DNA from: Cristatella mucedo
Lineage: Eukaryota > Bryozoa > Phylactolaemata > Cristatellidae
Assembly: GCA_009760855.2 (NCBI GenBank)
Contig: WPIO01000070.1
Span: forward strand, 1,792,501 to 1,856,500
DNA: 64,000 bases
Direction of reading: 5' to 3'
Part shown: piece by piece, positions 11,701-25,400 of the stretch
Numbering within the stretch: the first letter of the stretch is position 1
How the letters are laid out: each line of letters begins with the position of its first letter
Notes under the pieces: model-generated
What the model was told of the DNA's origin: nothing
What the model saw: only the letters and a program-made list of their open reading frames with translations
The model's database searches: none
Made by a program: the position numbers and the translations under genes

Positions 11701-14700
11701 GCAGACTTGCCTTTACTGCACAGTTAATCAGTTGTCCACGGTAGCCGAATCGATTACACTGCTGGCCTGGACGAGGTGAGGAGTTCTCAAGTTAAATGTG
11801 CCAAGACTGCTTGTATCCATTGGTTGTCGATGCAAATTTGGCAGACCAGCAGTGGCCACCCTCATCTTGCTGGAGGTCCCTTAAATAAGCTGTCTCGACA
11901 ATATGTTTAATTTGTTTATCCGAGGTGCTGTAGTTATTGGGAATTAGCTGGTTATTGAAGGCTGTTTAGAAAGTTACCGTTGCCTTTTCCTCATAAAATT
12001 CTCTTCTCAAGCCCCCTTTCAGTATGTACCCATTGCCTGAAACATAATCCTTCACGTGACTGGTATCATATAACGTGCATCATGTAACATCAGTGCACGG
12101 ATATGGCAAAGTGACAGTTAACACCTATTTAATAACTTAAAATAATTCTTTGATTTGCTGTCTATCAGAAAACTCTTATTTCTTGGTTTTCCTTTCTATT
12201 GCATTATTGATTTCCTGCATCCCTTCGTCCCAGGTCAAGCCTATATTTTAGCATGCTCAAAATACCATTCTTTAGACTCTTAAGGATTGCTGAAAAACTT
12301 CCCAACCTAGTTGTTGCGATGCTTTTTAAAGAGTATGATACTTGATATATTTAGTAAAAAATATTTGCGCTGCTCCAACTGTACCACACAATTATATTCG
12401 GCAAGAATTTTGACTATATCGGCATATGTTGCACAATTTTTTGTCAGCCATTCTTCATTGCTGCCTGTGTCTCAATCAGCTCTGTTACTGGACTGCTTAG
12501 GAGCAGGAAGTGGGGCAGAGGTGGCGGAGTCAATCCCTTACATACATTGGAAATACTCGAGTGTTTCTTTGCACTAGCATCCGAGAGTAGTTTAGGAAAA
12601 GATGCATTGCCCTTGTGTTAATAGTCTTTGCATTTACCTACCAGACCATCATATTGTTGCTGTACACCAGCTATGTGCACTCGATAGCAAACGATACGTA
12701 GCAACCTTTGGACAAGGCCATTACCTGCAGGTAAAGCTCTGCTTGAGAAAGAAAGTTTCAGCTACAAGTTTGGAGCTCTACTAATGTAACCTGACACCAT
12801 TTGGGAACAAGGTAAAGGTACCAGTGCAGCTTTCCTACCTCTGGGAGGGGGCTCTGCCACATTTCTTCATTAGTTGGCTGGAAGATGGACCCAATGTTGA
12901 TGCTAGTCCAAATCATAAAGATTACAATATTCAAGGATGGAGAGCTGGTGCAGGATAGGCAAACGGTGCAGCTGCATTCAGAGCCTCAAGCAATCCTCCT
13001 TCCTCCCCCGCCCCGGCGATGCTTTGTATGGGGGATAGGCAAACTGGACATGACGAAGGTGCGGCCTAGCATGCAGTGTTGAGGAGATTTGAGCAGTGGA
13101 TTTATCTCATGTCACCGACATGACGTGGGCATCGGTGCTAGGATGTCGTATGTAGAAGGTGCGGCCTAGCATGCAGTGTTGAGGAGATTTGAGCAGTGGA
13201 TTTATCTCATGTCACCGACATGACATGGGCATCGGTGCTAGGATGTCGTATGTAACGCTTTGGTAGCACGTCTATAGACCAGGCTTGTTGGTTCATTCAC
13301 TTCTCTACATTGTACGAATGAAGGTTCAAAAGTCTGAAAAGGTTTTCGCCAAATTTTAGGGCTGCCCAGCATGGTGTATTTTTGGCATCGTGCTGTATCA
13401 GCAGCCTTTGTAACCATATGATCTGTTGCAGGAAAAAGCTGGTGCCTGTAAGGCGTAAGATTGACAGACGGGAAACACGTCGAGAGGTATGCTTGAACTG
13501 CGGCCGATGAACGTGTGTGCCACATCTTTCACACATTCTTGGGAGTGCAATTGTAGCTGTGCTCAGCAAGGTGCCAAACAACGGCTGCCCAATTACTATT
13601 TATACTCTGGCTATATTATCCCTTGTGATTGCCATCCACAGTGTAGTGACACACTAGCATTACTGCCACAGGCACATGACACTGGTGTGAAAATAAACCA
13701 AAAAAAGTGGAGCTTCGATGGATTACTCCAGCTGTTGCTGGCATTCAAAAGCACACTGCATGTGTATATTTCACGACTTAAGGGCTCTTAGTCCTCTTAG
13801 TTTGGGGATTTTGCTGGTGATAGCTTGCTAAGGATCTTACCAGCTCCAGTTTACTAGCTTTCTTTTTATTGTGCTGCCAAAGTTTGTGCTGCCATAAAGC
13901 CTCTGCAGTCAGTTAATGTGGCTGTAGGACTGCAGTGACAAGGCGAAGTCTTGCACTGATCTGCAATGCTTGTTAAAGCTTAGTCCCTTCATACTTGGCT
14001 GAGCTGCTTGTCAGCCTGTTCGTGCCCATAGGACCTCTCAGCCAATCGTCGGATGTTGCATTCCTTTATTCAAAAACTGTCAGTGGCATCCACTCTGGCT
14101 CTATGCAACCCATGTTGTGGAACTCTTCACTTGTGCAATTCTTGCAGGGCGATACTGTCTGTCCTACTGTTGAGTGTAGTACTTCATTTGCTACCGTCAT
14201 TTGCTCTACTTTAATTCATTGTACTGCCTCAACTGTTGTGCTTGTCAATCCATGCGTCTTCACTTTTTCTCTGTGGCTTGCTTTGAAGGTGGTTGGCCAC
14301 TGCCCAGTAAAAGCTGCTTACTCGGAGATTGTCATAGAAAAGTTTTCAGCATAGCAACCGTTTCGTTGGCCCAGTGGTTAAGGTGCTCGCTTTTAACGAC
14401 TGAGGTCAAGGTGAATGCATTTGATGACCGAGGTCGTTGGCTCAAGCCCTGTGGCATATGTGAAGAGCCTGAATAGAGATTATGCTCTCTTATGGCGTTA
14501 TACAAATGAATTATGTATGTGAGACAAATATTTCACAAGTTCACAACACTTAGAAAATCATTTACTGGGCTCATTATAGCAATGCTTTTGAATTTAATCA
14601 AGTTGGCACTGCGGGATGTTAAATGCCATCGATCATAACACTTCTTGCTGAAAAGCAAGTATTCCACTTGTGTGGCATTGTCTGGCCATGGTGATCTGAG

Positions 14701-17700
14701 ACACTGTGGTAGCTCCTACTAGCGATAAGCATTCAGAGACTCTGGGCCAGTGCTCCAGCTGCTAATGCTAATAATAATAATAATGATAATAATACATTTG
14801 TATATCACCCTCAGAAAACTGTCTTTTTCTAGGCAGTTTAAAAATGGTGTTCAGAAACCATTACAAATGATTAGTGATATTATCCACAAGCAGTACGCAC
14901 AGTGTAAGCAGGCATGTGCACACAAAAAGACGAATCACAAAGACCCCCTACATACTGTAATAAGCAGGCTTGTTTTAAACTTCTTTTTAAATGTCGGCAT
15001 GTAAGGGGACGTTGTGACATGCATCAGTAGTCATTTCCAGGCTTTGGGAGCATACGAACTAAAGGTACGCTCTCCAGAGGTTTCGAGGTTCGTGCGAGGT
15101 GTGGCTTAACGATTCGTGTCAGAATAGTGGGATGAAGGGACCTAAAAGTGACAGATTCTTGAAGTCTATATGATGACTGATTGGTAGCCAGCTCAGGTCG
15201 GTGAGAAGTGGTGTGATGTGGCAACTGCAAAGCTCACGACAAGCACAAATGTTGGGCAATTGGAGACCCATTGAACCACAGCTATAGCTGCTAATGACAG
15301 CACTCGTAGACTCAGTGGGCCACAGCTCTTGCTAGTATTGAGCGATCACGGGAGACCTTTGAACCAGTGCTTCTGCTAGTGCTTAGCAATCTGAGACCCG
15401 TCGGCCATAGATAATACTGTTGCTGAGCAATTGGAGGTCTACTGTGCCACAAGGTCTGTTAGTGCTGAGCAAGCTTGAGACAATGCGTAGTCATTAGTTA
15501 CATACTTGTCGGCTCGCACTCGATACTCTTTCATACTTATCATTGGGGTTCCATTGAGTCATCATCAGTGCTGAAAGCTCTCGGGCTTCAGAACAGATTT
15601 TATGAAGGTCAACTTGATGGTGATCGTGATGGTGCACATCATGGCTGGAATAAAGTTTGACTAGTGCACTGGACCGCATGTCTAAAGTATATCTCCATGC
15701 CACCTTCTGCAGAATGCCCAATGCTAGTAGATTGCATAAGGTGGTCGACTACTGTTCTGCAAGGGACAGCTCTTGGACTGTCGACAGCCATTTCGTGACT
15801 TGGGGGCTGGACTTATCCTGCTCCCAAGCCCCAGGCGACCCGAACCGAGGTGCATCTAGTTCTGCCCTACCATTTAGTGAGAGCACATTTGGAGCTACTG
15901 CACGTTACCCACAGAGGGAGAGAGAGAGAGAGAGAGAGGGGGGGAGGGAGAGGGAGAGATCAAGTTCTCATAAGCTGCTATGCAAATGTTGTATTATGCT
16001 TCCACTGTGATGGTGGTCTGTGCGCCACTTTTTTTTTTAGGAATGTTGTGGTAAAGCTTGTAGGAATGTAGGAAAGATAATTTTGTTGTTGCCTAACCCA
16101 AGATGTGCTTTCAAAACGTGGGCTCGGTGTGTTATCTATTATTAATCGAGCAGCAGATAATGGTCTCAAGGCTCCGACATACATAGTTGCAGCTCATCAC
16201 CTTATTTCGATTGAAGTATAGCCACGCCTTCGGTGAGCCACAAGGATTGGGTTCGAGCACGTAATATGAAATCTAAAGCTTAGGCTTGATGCCTTGTGTG
16301 CTATGAGTGCTATTGAGTGTTCATCTGAAAAGATCAATCGGTTGACATCTTGACCACTATCACAGAGACTTCAGATCGGTTTCTGCTCGATATGGGTTTT
16401 TTGGCTCATAAGTGTCACGACAGATGGTCTTTGGTCGGTCTGTATTTTTAAAAGCACGGTCTCCTACTGCATGCATGCAGTCGGCCGACCTCTGTGGCTT
16501 GTTCTTCCGTGTGTGACAGAAGGTGAATAAATAATATGCAGGTGCGATATGTTATATCACGAGGAGCCTGTCTGATTTACCGTGATGTGTGCTGCGCTTT
16601 GCTAATGCAAAATCATAACTCCACGATGGCCCCTGTTGCTGTTTCAGTAGTAGCTGTTTAGCATGTATCCAGCTATGTGTATTTATTGCAAGTTCTCTGC
16701 CCTGCTTTAGAGGTAACTGCCCTCGTGGTCAGTTACACTCATTTCTTTTCTGGTATTATATTACCCCTTACCCTTGGTGCAGGGGTCAAGCCTGATGCTG
16801 CCCTGCTGCATTGAGAGGCAGGCCACAGACTTCCCAGTGACTTATCAGTAGCGTTTTTCTTACTTTGTATGATAAGTCTCATCGGCTGTGGCTTCTTGAT
16901 TTGATTGGTGTCTGCAAGCTGCAGGCATGGCTGTCTGTTGAATGTACTGTCTTAGTCTGGTATTTGAAAGACTTGCTACTGCAGCAGACATTTTCGTGCT
17001 TGCCATTAGCCGTATATGGGGTCCCTATACTTGTGTTAAATACTTGAGCGCCAGATTGGAAACTGTACATGTGGCTGTGCATTATTGCCATTATGTGCGT
17101 TAATGGTAGTGATAGTAATGATTCCCTTTGTACTTCACCCCAAGAGAGCTCTATCCAGGCAAGCCCACTGCAAGAAAAGCAACTACCAATAGTTAGTGGC
17201 AAGCAAGGTATAATTATGCTTGGACTATGCCTGAAAAAGCACTCAGCGAGGCCTCTTGAGCCACCGGTTGGTTAGGTTGGTGCACGGAATCATACATAGG
17301 TTAACATGCAAAGCAGTCAGGAACAGCAACAAAAAAAAAGTTTACTTGGGTGCAGCAAAGTTCAGCTGACCATGCATTTTTAGCTGGGACTTGAAAATGG
17401 TGCAAAGTCAAAGCTGATGGTGACTGCAGAAGCCGGAAGGGTGTTCCAGACTTTTTGCCTACTTAGTCAAGGCATGATTACAAAATGATTTCAATTTACC
17501 GAGGGGCAGACAAGACAACTAAAACTGGAGTAGTGTGTGGCGCCAGAGCACACCAGATGAGCAAGGAGCTATAATATAATTAGTCCCTACGATAGGTAGG
17601 CTGATACAACCAGACGGTGAGCCGTGATGGCACACTAGGTAAGGTGGTTGCTTTCACGACCTCGGTCCCGAGGTCGTGGGTTCGATTCCTGCTGTGTGTG

Positions 17701-19358
17701 ATTCTTTATTGCCACTGCAAGCGGTGGTGATAGCCGTAAAGGCTCTTCTGTCGCTATACAAAAGAGGCTGTTTAATCAGATAGGATTTATTATTTATTAT
17801 TATAGATGAAGCGACCTGTAGGCCGCAGAGAGGATCTTAAAGGCGATTCGATGTTGGATAGTGAAGCTGTTTTGGTCTAGCGGTCAAGGTGCTTGCCCCG
17901 ATCAAGGTCTGAAGTTCTCTTGGGGCGCTATATAAATGAATTATAAAATTTATAAAAAAAAGCTTGGGCAGAAGTGTTCTGATATTGCAGCCACGCTTTT
18001 GACGACAGACAGAGCTGCAAAGCTTTGTTCCAGTTGCCGAGCGCAGGCCTGTATTACTGAATATATTGTGAGTCTTGTTCACACATCTGCGACCGCCACT
18101 TGATTACTAAGTTGGCTCTGTCAACGGCAATAGGTAGAGTTTTAGCCTGGAGGTCAGGTGCTTGCTCTACTCGACCGGTGGGTTCGTCGGTCGAGCATCT
18201 CAGTGGGCGATCCTTTATTGCTCACAATAAGCTGCGGTGATGCGACATCTCTCACTGGGGCAGGAGCTACCTAGTTTTACTAGGATATATCTGTGCCAGT
18301 TTACCTAGGCATGTCGCAAGTCGCTCGAAATCGATCTGGTGGTCAATTTTGTCAAATACTGCTGCGAAGTCTAGGAGAACTAGCAGTGAAGCTCTACCCT
18401 GATTAGTTTTGCTCAGAAGGACACTTTAAACCTGCAGCAGAGTAGTTTCAGGGCAATAGTTATTTAGTTCTAAGTCCTCATTGGAACTCATTAGCTGAGG
18501 AGCAAAGTGTTACTGCTTAGCTGCTGAGCCACCACTGGTTCAAGCATCTTTGAAATGAATGGCAGAAGTGAAACCAGACGCAAGTTCCCGAGGTTCTCCT
18601 GATCTGGAGTGGGTTTTTAATTGGGTGACCTGATAGCACTGGTTGTCAGAGACAAAGTTACTTTGAAGAAACTTGGGACACATTTCACAACATTTGTTAA
18701 GGTGTGCCACACTAGTTCTACGCACTTCGTAGAGAAATCTGCTAGTACATGGCCCAGGGGACAGGCGCTTTTATTTAGCCTCGAAGACAAATTTAGATGA
18801 GTTCATTAGAGACAGGTGGGATAGCAGAAGAAGAGCAAAGGCGTGGTTGCAGTTGGGCAGGAATGGCATTGAGGGGATGGAGTCCCTTATCTGTTCTGCA
18901 AATAATTCGTCGTTAGCACACTGCTAAAATGCCTTTGGGATCTCTGGGCAGTATGCTTGTTTTCTGCTGGTTAATGAGATTGTCGATAGTGGACAGGATA
19001 GCTGCCACTTGCCAAGCGGTGGACCGTGAGTCCTGACTTTAACATAGCTTTTTTTTGAGCACTAGTATTCTTTGGTTTATTTATGCCGGCCGTAATACCC
19101 AAGCGTGTTTAGGCATCGACACACTTGTCGTTTAGGATTTCCTCTAAAGAGTTTGTTTCTAACACCGTTAGGTGATTAGGTCAGGTCCTTAGCATGGTCA
19201 GATCCTGTGACATTGGTCCTTAATTAGCTTCTCCAGATCCCTTGCACTTGTAGCCATGCTTCTGCTTGCTTTCAGCCTGCAGTGATGGGTGGTAAATGAG
19301 AAGGTCTTCTCTTGCAGAGTGCAATGATTCGGCCATACAATACTATATGAATCCTTTA

Positions 19359-19400
<42 letters not shown>

Positions 19401-22400
19401 CTCCAGAGTAATAACTATATGTATATATATATATAGTTATATATATATATAGTTATATATATATATAGTTTTATATAGTTATATATATATATATATAGTT
19501 TTATATATATAGTTTTATATAGTTATATAATTATATAGTTATATAGTTATAGTTTTATATATATATATATATATATATAGTTATATATATAGTTATATAT
19601 ATATATAGTTATATAGTTATTACTCTGGAGTCGATTCATTAAGCACACTTAATTTAAATTCTAGTCTCGTGTCAAATGACTACTTTGCAGTGAATTGTGT
19701 CCTTCCAGTTCACCTAATGCAGCATGGCAATGGCAAATTATGTAATTCTAACAAATGTACATCGATGAAAAGTATGCATCCCTAAGGCAAGAATCCACGA
19801 ATCGACCAAGACAAACCGAGCTCCCATGCTGCAGCACTCCATTGTGTTTCATTATATCCTCTCTTAAGCAAGGTTTTAACGAATTCTAGCTCTGGAAATG
19901 ACAATCGTATGTGTAAGACGAGCACTCATGGTGGAGCCTAACCTCTCTGTCATCGATCATGTGGCTTGCTTGAGATTAGGGATTAGGTCTTGTCCACAGC
20001 CGTTTATACTCGCATGCAACTAGAGTCAACGACCCACGACTCCCATTTTGTTCCATCAGCCCATTCCTATGGTTTTCCCAACCAGCCCTGCATACTTATT
20101 CTCATGTGTACTCATTGAGCTGCCTGCAATGCCCTTGCAATGCATGCTGCACCTGTAGTGTTAGACAGGCGTTTCCCTGCAGCTTGAGCGCTATAGTGTC
20201 CCACCCTCGTTTACCGAGGTGATGCTTGACTTCTGTGCACCCATGGTCTGGGCGGTTTCATGACCCTGACCTAGATGTTCGTTCTCCTCATCAGGACAAG
20301 GCACTCGTGGCTGCTCAGCTCGACACGGCCATCGAGAAGGAGCTGCTGGAGAGGCTGAAAGGTGGCACGGTGAGTGTGTGGCAAATTTGCCAGCTGCTGT
20401 TGCATGCTTGCTTGCTGCTGCGTGCTCTGTGCTGCCGTCGCTGCTTTTGTCTCTTACATCGTCGGTAGTCGGTAGCTATAGATACTTATAGGTTTGTTTG
20501 CTGCCATGTTTAAAGGCGTCTTGGGTACTATTTCCATCAGAATGAGGCAAGCATTGGACGAGGTCATCTCTAGCTGGTGCATATTCAGTGCAGCAGCTAT
20601 ACCCGGTGCTGTAATCCATACTTGCATTTTTTTGCAGTACGGTGACATATACAATTTCCCTCAAGCCGTATTTGACAAGGCTATGGAGGCAGAGGAAATC
20701 GAGTCGGAGGAGGATGAAGCAGTTAGAGACGAAGCTGAAGTTGGGGAAGAGGAAGTAGAAGATGAAGCTGAACTAGAGGATGATGCTGTAAGATTGATCT
20801 GTCTATGTGCACTGCAGCTGGGAGTCTGTCTTTAATGTCGACTCGTTAGCATTTGCATTAGTGGATTTAACGTTGCATGCTGTAAAATAGGATTTTTCTG
20901 ATTTTCGGCTCAAACACTCGCCTTATTGCTTCTCCCTTTTTAAATAGTGCTTTTCTTGTATCCAGTAATTATTTGTATTGGGATGCTACTTTTTTATAGC
21001 ATCAGGCCGAGATATCATACAGTTTACTGTTCGTTCCTGATTGCAGTGGTTGGACATAATATGCGTCCCCCCTAGCACCTGCTAATGTGCTCGTGACAGT
21101 ACATAGCTAGTCTTTAAATTCCCCCACAGCTAACCAGCCTGTTGTTCTTGGGAACCCTGATTGCTCAAAAAGGAGACTGCCACACTGCTCTGCAGGCTAG
21201 TAAGGTGCTGTGCAAGTCTTGGTGCATTTGTAACTGCGAGGGATAGGCTAAGGCAGGTAGCCCTCCTCCTCCTACTACAGGCCACCTGATGAGTGGGTTG
21301 CCGAGTGCTTTGCCTGAGTGCGGAACGTTCGTCTTCGGCTCCTTATTTGCGTTCAGGCGTTTTTAGCCCACAAACTTGTCTGTGAGGCACTGCAACTATA
21401 GGCTACTTGGAGCACAGGATAATGCAAGCCATCTGCAGAATGTAATTGACATAGTTTAAAGCTTCGGCCACTGGGTGTAGTATAGTTGCAAGCCCTCGGC
21501 ACAAGCTGCCGATTACAAAGCGAGATGCTTCCCACTTGGCCTCGGTGTGAGGCACGATTATCTTGCTGATCCAACTGCTGATTATGGTGGTTATTATCCT
21601 AAGCTTAGTGAACAGCTACATTTTGCCAGCGCTCTATATTATTAATGCCTGTGTCTTAGCTGCTCTTCATGACCCAGGTCGTGGGTTTGAGTCGTGCTGC
21701 AGGCAATCGTTTATTCCATGCTGCAAGCTGGGCGATATCCTCTTTTGCCTCTTTATACCTGGGGCTGTTGGATCAGATGACATGTATTTTTAGTTAAGCC
21801 GTTTCTCAGGCAACAGGTTTCATCATCTGGCCAGTCTCACTCTTTAACTCTTGCCAGAGTCCTGCTCGGTAAAGCTGTTGCCAGCAGCTGATTGCTGACA
21901 CGGGCCGATTGGCCTTCTGGCAGAGAGACGTCACAATTCTGAGGCCTATATCCTCAAAGCAAAACGCTTGCAATCAGGTGCTAACAGTTGGTGCAAAACT
22001 CTGCAGCTAGGCTTGTCTGTCGAGAGCCTTGCAGTTGCCACATCACACCACTTCTCGCCGACCTGCACTGGCTGCCAGACAAGCAACAGATCGACTTCAA
22101 GGTTTTGTCGCTCACTTATAGGTCCCTTCATTCTTTGGTTCCAGCCTACCTATCAGATCTACTCCCCCACCAGGCTAAGCACCGCACCACCTGCTTTTCT
22201 GAATCTAACTGTTTACCTATACCTTGTACAAACCTCAAATCCTTTGGAGACCATGCATCTAGTTTGTATGCTCCCAAAGCCTGGAACTCACTTCTGACTT
22301 GCGTCACGACATTCCCTTACTTGACGACATTAAAAAGAAATAAAAAACGGACCTATTTATAATTTAGTGGGTCCCTGTGATTCGTCCTTTATGTGCTTAT

Positions 22401-25400
22401 GCGTATTGACACTGTTGCATGCTGCCACTAACCGCTCTTTCATGCTGACCCTGTGCATGCCACCCCTAACTATGTTCATGTAGTTTGTTAAGCATGATAC
22501 CACTCACAATTCCATCGTGTTTCCTTTCCTGTTGGCAGCAAATGTAAAGCGCCTAGAAAGAGATAGGAAAGATACAAAAGTTCTCTGAGGGTGCTTTATC
22601 AGGTGTATTATTATTATTATTCTATAGTGAATTAATAGTTGTGGGGATGTGCCTGTTGCTTTGGCTTGATTTCTCTATCGTTTTTGTCTAGTGGTGTTTC
22701 GTCTATTGCTGAGAGCACTTGTGCACATGCCTCGTGAGTCGGTTTAATCAAGCTGTGCCACAAGCAAGCTGCAGCATTTCTTCAATGATAGTCAGCTGTC
22801 ATTTGCCGAGTCCCTAAAATAATACTAGCTGATTTAACAGCCTTTTTTGTGTAGCGACAGAAGAGCCTTTACGGCTATCACCACCACTTGTAGTGGCTGT
22901 AAAGGATTGCCTACTGCAGGATTTGAACCCACGACTTCGGGACCGAGGTCGTGAAAAGCAACCGCCTTACTGGTGTGCCATCGCGGCAAGCACACGGCGT
23001 CAGTGCAAGGCTTTATGCTTGGTCATGTCTTCATATTTATTTACGTTCCTCCGTTGTAAGACAGCAGCTCAACGTGGGGCTTTGCTTGCAGTCACTTTAT
23101 TGGTCATAGTTTCTAATTGGCCGGTGGCCGGCATACTCAGACTATAATTAAAAAAAGCCCCAGCTTGATACATTCATATTTGTCTTTTTGTAACTTCCCC
23201 CTGGAACAAGAACCTGCATTTAGTCGGCTGCTGCCGTATGATAGTTAACAACCTTAGGTATAGCTATTGCTGACCCGTGTAATTGGTAAATACAGTTCAT
23301 ACTGGTCTGTTTAATTTATATGCTTGTATATTCAGATATTTTTTATTAGGCAGACCTTGTGACAAATTTTGCCGATATCTAATGGAATATACAAGTGTAC
23401 TGCTAAAGCATTATATAATATGCATGATGTGACCACCGAGGTAAAGGCGACAGAATCGGCCCTATCGCTGGCTGTAGTAGTGTACTCAGGCTGTAGTTGT
23501 GTACAAGCTATCCCATGTTTACAAATTTCAAGGTCCAACTACAAGAACCGGTAGCAGTGCTAGCAAGGCTCTCTCACGTGCAAAGTAGAAGCAGTTGCAA
23601 TCGTGGCTTGGTCCGATCGGTCAAGCAAGCCACTTCAATTAAAGATGAATAATAGAGTTTTGTTCTGTAGTAGTGGTCCAGAAGCCGTCGGGGCTCCCAT
23701 ATCTTCAAGCACTATGGAATAGACGAGAGCATTTGAGTTGTTCCCCTCTTGAGCATATACATGTAACTTGTGTGTGGAGGTCGGTCGATTTGTTCCAAGA
23801 AGTGGCCATTTGGGCCTTCTCCAATTGTATGTGGCTTGTCAGTGCTGGAACTGTCTCCTCCAGGTCTCTCTTCGTCTCGGTGTTTGTATAACTGTCTCCG
23901 AGACATGCCCAAAGAAAGCATGCAACTCATCGTGATTGATTGGCATTTCTGTCACACCATAAGTTAGCTTGTACACAAAGATGGGTAGTGCCTGGAACGA
24001 GCCTCTGCTTCGGCAACTCCTTACGGCAACTGGAAAATGATATGGTTCTTGGGATGGTAACTTCTGACGCAGGCAACCTATTGCTGTGACCACCGAGTAG
24101 TAGAGTATTCTGTGGCTGGCTACATGTCGGCTTACCTGTCAAAATTAGCCTGGCCAAAAGTTAATTAACCTAGTATCAAAATCCAGAAAGCAAGCGAGTA
24201 GCTTTTCTGCTATGGCGATTAGTTGATCGCACAATCATAGCTTGCCCTGGTGGCATGATGCCAACAGAATGATGCCAATTCTGCTGATTTTCTGTAAGAA
24301 GCATTTGTATACTCTAAGGAGTCGAACGTGCTTTTCTCTGTCGTAGGCCACTGCTGCTTAAACCATGTCTAGCACCAGGCCAACGTTCTATGTACCACCA
24401 GAAACCTGTGCCCTTGTGGCTATAACGTCATATTGAGCTGAACCTTTGCTTTTTGTGTGTGCACCTGTGCCTAGCAAGTACTGGAGGCCAACAGAGAGAC
24501 CCATCACCCTTCATACTCGGGAGGCAGCACCCGGTCACCAACATGACGGCTGCTTTTCTGTTCTGCTTCTTCTTTCCATTTTTGATGCGACAGTGAAAGG
24601 GCTGAGCGAGCTTCGCAGATGAAGTACTGCCACGGGATTTTGCCACGGGGGAAACCCTTCTGATCTTAGCACAGCGACTGCATGCAATCACCTGTGTGTG
24701 GAAGCTGATTATTTCTTAGCGGCTAGGACGATTGGTGGGTGCGATGCCAGTGCATTTAGTTAGAGCATTGGCAAGCCAGCTCTGCCACTGCCCAGCTGCT
24801 GCTGCTGCTGCTTGACAGCTGCTGGCCCTGCTGCTTAGGGCAAGGCGGCGGCTCGATGACTGGCCTGACTCGATGTGCAATGCAGTGGTGGCGTCAGCGC
24901 AATCACTGCAAGTGTCTGCCATTTGATGTCCCAGTTGATGCTGTCCCTCCCTCGTGAGACCTCGGTCCGCTATGGCCAATCCCTTTTGTGCTAGTGCGCC
25001 TTGGTGTCCGGGCTGTCCCATTTGGCAAAGAAAACAAGCAGCTAATGTACTTAAAACTTGATCGTCCTAATACTTCACGCATCGGCTAATTCTTCACGTA
25101 TCGGAGTGACATTTGAAATGCAAGTTAAGCTCTTTTTGTTTAAAATTAGAAAGATACATTTCTGATTTCGGCTGTATATATTTTGCTCTATATGTGCTTG
25201 ATAATGGTATATAGCAGCAAAATGTATCCAACCGAAATCAGAAATCTGTCTTGCCTCATTTAAAACAAGAGGGCTTAACTCGCTTTTTTAATTTCACTCC
25301 GATACTTGAAGTATTGGTTGATAAGTAAATTAGTGGCCGAGTTATGAAATTTACCAGGCATAACCGAACCTGATAATGAAGCTGTATAAAGGTCACAAAA

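Noticed and set aside
17624-17700. A tRNA gene
   Set aside because: The tRNA-like boxes belong to the multi-copy SINE-1; no proper acceptor stem pairing is seen and the element continues into a SINE body.
20226-20468. 80-codon frame around a MAK16 exon taken as a whole gene
   Set aside because: Only 20295-20369 is exon; the rest is intron read-through.
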